Assembly: GCA_019693395.1 (NCBI GenBank)
Contig: JAAMXP010000065.1
Coordinates: 1 to 35,983 of the forward strand
Reading direction: 5' to 3'
Source: Ettlia oleoabundans
Taxonomy: Eukaryota; Chlorophyta; Chlorophyceae; Chlamydomonadales
DNA length: 35,983 nt
This document shows, in pieces, positions 31,101 to 35,983 of the stretch. How positions within the stretch are numbered: position 1 is the first letter of the stretch; each line of letters begins with the position of its first letter. The notes beneath the pieces are model-generated. The model did not search any database. It was not told the DNA's origin and saw nothing but the letters and a program-made list of their open reading frames with translations. A program made the translations under genes and the position numbers.

Positions 31101-32675
31101 ACACACGGTGCCAACCGCCGCACACGAGCACACCAAACCGTGGTTCAGGGTTGCAGAGCAATGTTCCACATGATGCGCACCCAGCCAACATGTGGGCACC
31201 CCCATCACCTGCAGCTGCCATGCGCTGTTTCAGCTCGTCCCCCAGCCCATCCAGCGCCTGCCGCACCCAGCCCAAATCTGCAGGCAGGAGTGGAGGGACG
31301 GGGGGCAGAATGCACACCCTTTTTGTATATATATGACGATAGCGCCCCTACAACACAGGCAGACAGGCAGGCATGTAAGCAGCGGTTGAGCATAGCACAA
31401 GCCAACGCTCGACCGATAAACCGATAAAAGATGAATGATAAAAACCTGATGGTAGATGGGTGATAGAAAGAAAACTCTTCCGCCCCAAACTATCACCTGC
31501 AAAAGGGTGGTGCAGGGCCGCCAGCTCCAGCGCCCCATCCTCCAGCGACATGGCCAGCAACATGCGTAGCTGCTCATCAGACTTCTGGCGCAACCGGGAC
31601 TTTACATCCCCCTCTACACCCTGCTGCTGGTCACTCTCAGGCTCTGATGCCGGTGCTGCTTGCTGGGCGGCCTGCTCTGCTGGTGCAATGGCTGCTGCTG
31701 CCGCAACTGGCTCCCCAGCGGGCTGCTGCTCGATAGCACCGGCTGGTCCGGGCGCCGCCGCCTGCTCCCCGGCCGCTATGGCCTCTGCTGCCCCATCTGC
31801 TAATCCTGCTGCTTCTGCCGTCTCCCCTGCCCGTTCCTCAAGCAAAGCTGCTGCTGCACGTGCCATGGCTGCGTGCTCGCGCATCTGGGCGGCACAGTGG
31901 TGCACTTGAAGCTCCTCGTAAGCCGTGCGGGCCCAGTAGGGGGTGCCGCAGGGAGCGGCGGCAATGGCGGCAGCGGCATCTGGCCACTCTGCGTCCAGCT
32001 CGGCACCACCCGCCAGCCTAAGGAGCACGTCTCTGATGTCTGGGAAGAGCGGCTGCTGCAGCTGCTGTAACGTGGCCCAACGCTGACTGGGCCACTGCAG
32101 CTGACAGAGCAGGGACAGCACTCGGGCATCCAGCTGCAGCCATAGAGGGGCGGGGCGGAGGACACTTGGCAATCTGACACTGAAATTAAGCTGATGCCGG
32201 GACACAAATGTCAGGCGAAGGACTATCAGGGATAGGAGTTCCAGCGATGCTTTGAATCTCAAGCGGACCCCAAGATGGAAAGCTGTCCGGCACAACAAAT
32301 TCGGCAATGCTTGCTGTTCACACTGGGCATGTTCTTCTGCCACTGAGTACAACCCACCTGTCGCCGCCTTCGGTACAACTCTGACCAGCAGCCCTCCAGC
32401 GCCAAAGCACCCAGCTGGCCACCAACGGCACCATGCCGCCAGCGGCGAGCGGCGAGCTCTTTCCACAGCGGCGGTGCTGAGGCAGCCGTGTGCCATGCGC
32501 GACATGTGGCCACACAAGATGCGAGATCGGCAGCTGGCAGGTTGGCAAAAATTTGCAGTTCGACCTCTGTTGGCAGGGACAAAATGCTGGGCACCTCAAC
32601 AGGCAGCTGGGCAGCAGCAGCGGGCGGCATCAGCAGCGGTGGTGCTGATGGCTGCCCAGTTCCCATGTACGCCAT
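26371..32675 (-). CDS. FBXO21: FBXO21-type F-box protein with SirB1-like and YccV/HspQ-like domains
   Basis: Substrate receptor of an SCF ubiquitin ligase, by homology. Sixteen exons: 32675-32358, 32133-31497, 31277-31209, 30856-30732, 30536-30435, 30122-30057, 29785-29670, 29286-29217, 28890-28832, 28509-28439, 28325-28240, 28010-27889, 27662-27585, 27282-27203, 26923-26792, 26477-26371; phases agree and give 745 residues. F-box at 31-77 (ILSLPTEVELQIFANLPAAD). An Ala/Gln/Glu linker follows at about 195-280. The SirB1/transglutaminase-like region is at about 320-520 (GNRERYYDAPNSLLDSVLSS, GIPVSLGVIHAA, RCWYIDVFNEGQ, WLRQCRNLLHIHR). The YccV-like domain is at about 620-735 (LRHRRYNYRGVIIGWDPEC, HQPFYRVLPD, YTYVAQENIE, HPEVGRYF), ending in CWPED as animal FBXO21 has a similar tail. 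Intron 10 probably has a GC donor (ACAG|gcaagc). The exon 11 acceptor has a CAGCAG choice that adds or removes residues at one junction. Confidence 0.93.
28071..28108. repeat. GGCA/CAGG tetranucleotide microsatellite
   Basis: About nine tandem GGCA units lie in intron 11 of the FBXO21-like gene. The same motif recurs in introns elsewhere in the window (near 18290, 21730, 23700 and 31360). Confidence 0.95.
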
Positions 32676-33181
32676 GGGCACAGTTACTCTTGTTCGAAAT
32701 TGCAGAGGAGACGTCCAGTTGGAGTGCCGAGACTGCAGAGCGGGCGTATGTCTGCCCGCAAATCAGTGTAGCGCCATGCGGCTTGTACGCTCCTTTTTAC
32801 AGCGATGTTGGTTGCGGATATAGCGCAAGGGCCAAGCAGTGCCGGTGCTTGTGGCGAAGTGGCAGGGCAGACCATGCCAGGCGTAGCATGAACACATGTT
32901 TGCGCGAGGCCAGCTCTCAGCCAGTTTCGACAAGTCTCAAGAAGTGGCTGATGCCTCGGGGACTGCCGACACGCCCTGTACTCTGCCAACAGGCCAGGCT
33001 TTGCCAAGCGTTCCTCTCACTGCTGGAACTCCCGTCGCTCTGCACCCGATCCATTTCCTGCAAGCTGAACTATTCACCTTACCCGCCAGGCAGTTGTATC
33101 TTGTGCGGGCTCTGACGCCCAGCCACCGCCAACCCCGGCCACCGTAGCGGGGTTTGTTGACATCTTTATTTCTTCCACTTC
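32676..33181. promoter_or_regulatory. Divergent intergenic region, FBXO21-like / GPATCH11-like
   Basis: This 506 bp lies between head-to-head start codons. Open frames crossing it on both strands lack family similarity and are treated as chance. No recognised promoter motif was seen. Confidence 0.55.
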
Positions 33182-35032
33182 ATGGACGGGTTGGAGCAAA
33201 ACACTGCATCTCAGCACCGCCCATCGGGTCAGGAAGAGGAGGACGACGAACTTGATGCCCTGCTGGAGCGCTATGAGCAGCAGGCGGCTGCAGATGTGGC
33301 GGCGGTTGCAAGACGGCAGCAGGGACGAGGCGGTGGTGGTGGCACAGGAAACAGCCAGGAGGGCAGGAAGCGGCCGAAGCTGTCGGCTGCTCACAAGCGA
33401 GAGGAGGCGCTAAACCAGCCAATCAGTGCAGATAACAAGTGAGAAAGCAATGTTGGAGGGAAAGCGGCAGCAGTCGAGGGTTGCCTCTTCACACCAGCCT
33501 GCTGGGTGGGTGAGGCATCGGGCTTTTGAGCAGGGCAGAGCAGGTTTTCCTTTATCCAGCAGCCACTTTACATTTTCATCAAGGACTGAGTTTTACGCTG
33601 CCACTGCTGCTACCATGTAGGGGTTTCAAGCTGCTCTCTGCCATGGGGTACCAGCAGGGCCAAGCCATCGGCAGGAGCGGCACGGGGCTTGCTGAGCCGC
33701 TGCCCCTGCTGCTCAAGCAGGCAAGCACATCTCTCGTCTCCCCACCAGTGATTGCGAGGCTGCCGCCTGGTGAATCTTGGCCATATTTTCAACTTTGCGT
33801 GCTGGTATGGAATCGGTTGCAATGCTGAGGCTGGCTGGCGGCTTTGTGCCACGCACCTGGCATACTGCAGACTCCTGTGCTGTGCATGCATACCCTCCTT
33901 CTAGTTACTAGCGCTTATAGATGAGTAGCGGTGAAGACTTGCAGGCATTTGCTGTGCTCTCTCTTGTCCTTTTCCATTTGTTGCACCATGCAGAATAAGC
34001 TTGGGCTGGGTGCAGTGAGCAAGAAGGCTGCAGCGCGGGAGCAGCAGCGGCAGCATGAGCGCGACGCTGAGCAGCGTGCAGCGGCTGCGGCAGCTGCCGC
34101 AGAGGCAAATCACCAGGGTCAGCGACTGGAGTATCAGCAGCGTGCGGCTGCTGCAGCGGGTGCTAGGCGGCTGGAGGGGCAGCTCAGGAAGGCCCAGCAG
34201 GTGGGTGGGTGCATGGGCGGGTAAACGGGGAGGGAATGAGCTGGGAATAGGCAGAAATACTGAAGTTGGCAGTATGTGGGACCTGCCTGCAATCTGCATC
34301 ATACAGGACCGGCGACCGCGGTGGTGGATGGAAAGCCTCGGGTGCTGCATGCTTGTAGGTTTATAAAGCATGCAGCTGCTTGTCGGGCATACAATGCCTC
34401 TGTTTATCACTAGTGCCTCTTACAGGCACCTGGCCTTGTTTGCCTTTTCATGCTGGTACAAGTGCAATCTGCATCAATCTGCACATTCTTCCATTGCCTG
34501 CCATGCGCAGGTGTGTGAAACGTTGGACACAGCTGCCGGCATCTCTCGGTGCGTCATGTGGCGGGCGCCGCCGGCTGCCGCGGCGGCAGCTGCGTCGTCG
34601 GCAGCCATGGAAGCGGCAGCAGCAGCCGATGACTTGCTGGAACAGTGTGAGCTTTGCCACTCAGCTGAGGCAGGGGCGGCGGTAAAGGCGGCGCAGGAGG
34701 AGGCGGCAGATTTTGCCAGGCTGTACGAGTGGCAGGCAGCAGTTGCAACTGGAGCAGCAGCGGGCGGCAAGCTGCCGTCGGAAGGGGCTGTGCAACTGGG
34801 AGATGCTCAAATTCAGCAGCAGCAGCGGGAGGAGCAGCAGTCGGAGCAAGATGAGGAGGAGTTGAGGGAGTGGGAGGCCTGGCAGGCATTGCCTCCTGCC
34901 AACCAGCTGGCGGCAGTGTTGGCACGCCTGCGGGAACTCTACTGCTACTGCCTCTACTGCGGCTGCCGCTATGACAGTGCAGTCGATATGCAACAGCACT
35001 GCCCGGGACCATCAGAGGCCGATCACGAGTGA
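33182..35032 (+). CDS. GPATCH11: GPATCH11-type G-patch protein
   Basis: G-patch proteins bind and activate DEAH-box RNA helicases; GPATCH11 (CCDC75) is a small conserved member linked to RNA processing and kinetochores in animals. Four exons: 33182-33438, 33621-33720, 33994-34200, 34511-35032, giving 361 residues. N-terminus: acidic helix EEEDDELDALLERYEQQ and basic RKRPKL. The G-patch starts in exon 2 (KGFKLLSAMGYQQGQAIGRS) and ends in exon 3 (NKLGLGAVSKK). An Ala/Gln coiled-coil-like region with many charged residues follows. The C-terminal domain (DUF4187) is diagnostic: LRELYCYCLYCGCRYDSAVD, then CPGPSEADHE. Intron 1 is phase 2 (AA|gtgaga). Intron 2 has a GC donor (AAGCAG|gcaagc) inside the G-patch, and retaining it would disrupt the domain. 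TGTAA lies about 90 nt after the stop. Confidence 0.95.
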
Positions 35033-35462
35033 CGTGGGTGCTGTGACTGGCGGCAGGAGGCGGCATGGCGCGCCTGCTGTGTGCACCCTGAAAACTGGAG
35101 TCCCACAACCCATGTCGGTTTGTAACGTGGTCGAGACACAGTGATTGAGAATTTTTACTGTGGGAATGTACGCAGCGGGAGTGGGCAAGGAGACCCGGCT
35201 GTAGTCCTGCTTGCTGCGCCATCGCAGCTCACTGGTAGCCTTTTGAACTGGCGATCAGCTGATAAATTCTACCTTCAGTCACTTAACCAAGCATCGCGCC
35301 CATCGCGCGCGTTGCCTTTTGGGACCGCATCCCAGCGGGCAGCCCTCCTCTCGCTGCGCAGTGGCGCGACTGCGGTAAAAGGACAAAGCCTCTAGGGCCG
35401 CAGCAAAGCGGGCGGTTGCAGCGGCGGTGGCGGGGGAGCCGGCGGCGGCAGCGGCAGCACCC
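35033..35462. other. Tandem intergenic region, GPATCH11-like to RPB3
   Basis: This 430 bp contains the GPATCH11-like 3' UTR and the RPB3 promoter and 5' UTR. The polyadenylation signal at 35121 leaves about 340 bp for the next promoter. No other gene is supported. Confidence 0.55.
35121..35125 (+). terminator. TGTAA polyadenylation signal of the GPATCH11-like gene
   Basis: A TGTAA pentamer lies 88 nt past the stop codon, a spacing like that seen for SFSWAP. Confidence 0.65.
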
Positions 35463-35960
35463 ATGTCCAAGCGGCCTGGCAGCTTGGCTCGTGAGCCAAA
35501 GATAGAGTTGCGCAAGCTGACGGACGATTACTGCGAATTTGTGCTATCAAACACAGATGTTAGCATGGCAAATGCGCTGCGGCGCATCATCCTTGTTGAG
35601 GTGAGGCGCCACCGCATGGATGGGTGCATACCGTAGCAGTAACAGCGCAGGGTGGGGTGGCCTGCTGCAGTAGGGACAGCATGGACTTCTGCTCACATAC
35701 AAGTTCTGCCATCTGCCACCGTCTGCCAAGCTTCTGCCAGCTGTCTGTCAATATACATGTTAGGCAACAACCTCAACTGCACACAAACCTGTGTACACTG
35801 CTTCCTCCACAATCGCAGGTGCCCACCATAGCCATCGAGTTGGTTGAGTTTGAGGCCAACACCACGGTGCTGAACGACGAGTTCATAGCGCACAGGCTGG
35901 GCCTCATACCGCTGGTGTCGGAGCGTGTGCACGAGATGAAGAGCATCTATGAAGCGGGGG
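35463..35960 (+). CDS. RPB3: RNA polymerase II subunit RPB3, 5' part
   Basis: Alpha-like subunit that pairs with RPB11 to form the assembly platform of RNA polymerase II in the nucleus. Exon 1 is 35463-35600 (46 codons) and exon 2 is 35819-35960 (47 codons plus 1 nt); the donor at 35961 (G|gtgcgt) opens an intron that runs off the right edge. Clear family motifs are [40 protein letters not shown] and [19 protein letters not shown]. This is the alpha N-terminal dimerisation domain. Full-length RPB3 is about 270-350 residues, so roughly a third is present. The RPC40 paralogue of polymerases I and III is unlikely because the start and the spacing to VSMANALRR fit RPB3. Confidence 0.95.
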
Positions 35961-35983
35961 GTGCGTGTGTGTGTGTGGGTGGG

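Noticed and set aside
1..35983. tRNA, rRNA, transposon or CRISPR signals
   Set aside because: No cloverleaf with B-box, no rRNA core sequence, no transposase-like frame, no terminal repeats with target duplication and no spaced direct repeats were seen; a scan with dedicated models could still find a small intronic snoRNA.

Overview
The window is nuclear DNA of a green alga, probably a core chlorophyte of Chlorella-like or related type. It is GC-rich with dense short introns (mostly GT-AG, acceptors of the TGCAG type), abundant GCN/CAG triplet runs coding Ala/Gln, CCAG/CAGG tetranucleotide repeats in introns, and TGTAA, the chlorophyte polyadenylation signal, downstream of several stops. One 35-base run of N marks an assembly gap. 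Exon models below were built by hand from splice signals, reading phase and family similarity. Nearly all junctions are phase-consistent; the exception is one place in the sulfotransferase.

Layout, left to right: (1) minus, 5' part of a GT31 glycosyltransferase running off the left edge; (2) plus, NOP10 (H/ACA snoRNP); (3) minus, an unrecognised 632-residue membrane protein with a ubiquitin-like segment; (4) plus, SFSWAP/suppressor-of-white-apricot splicing regulator (9 exons, about 6.3 kb); (5) minus, DJ-1/PfpI protein (7 exons); (6) plus, MscS/MSL mechanosensitive channel (10 exons, one of 17 nt); (7) minus, Golgi-type sulfotransferase (12 resolved exons, one short stretch unresolved); (8) minus, FBXO21-type F-box/SirB1-like/YccV protein (16 exons); (9) plus, GPATCH11-type G-patch protein (4 exons); (10) plus, RNA polymerase II subunit RPB3, cut by the right edge.

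The strand order (- + - + - + - - + +) gives four divergent gene pairs with 360-600 bp shared upstream regions and three convergent pairs whose predicted 3' ends are close or overlap. There is no operon and no evident joint pathway. NOP10, SFSWAP, GPATCH11 and RPB3 all serve RNA synthesis or processing, and the GT31 and sulfotransferase genes both fit secretory-pathway glycan synthesis, but their proximity may be chance.

Most notable observations: a plant-LTP-like eight-cysteine segment in the GT31 stem; a possible membrane-anchored ubiquitin-like protein with no recognised family; three probable GC-AG introns; a 17-nt microexon in the channel pore region; a duplicated splice acceptor in the sulfotransferase; and overlapping convergent 3' UTRs. 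I saw no mobile element, CRISPR, tRNA or rRNA.
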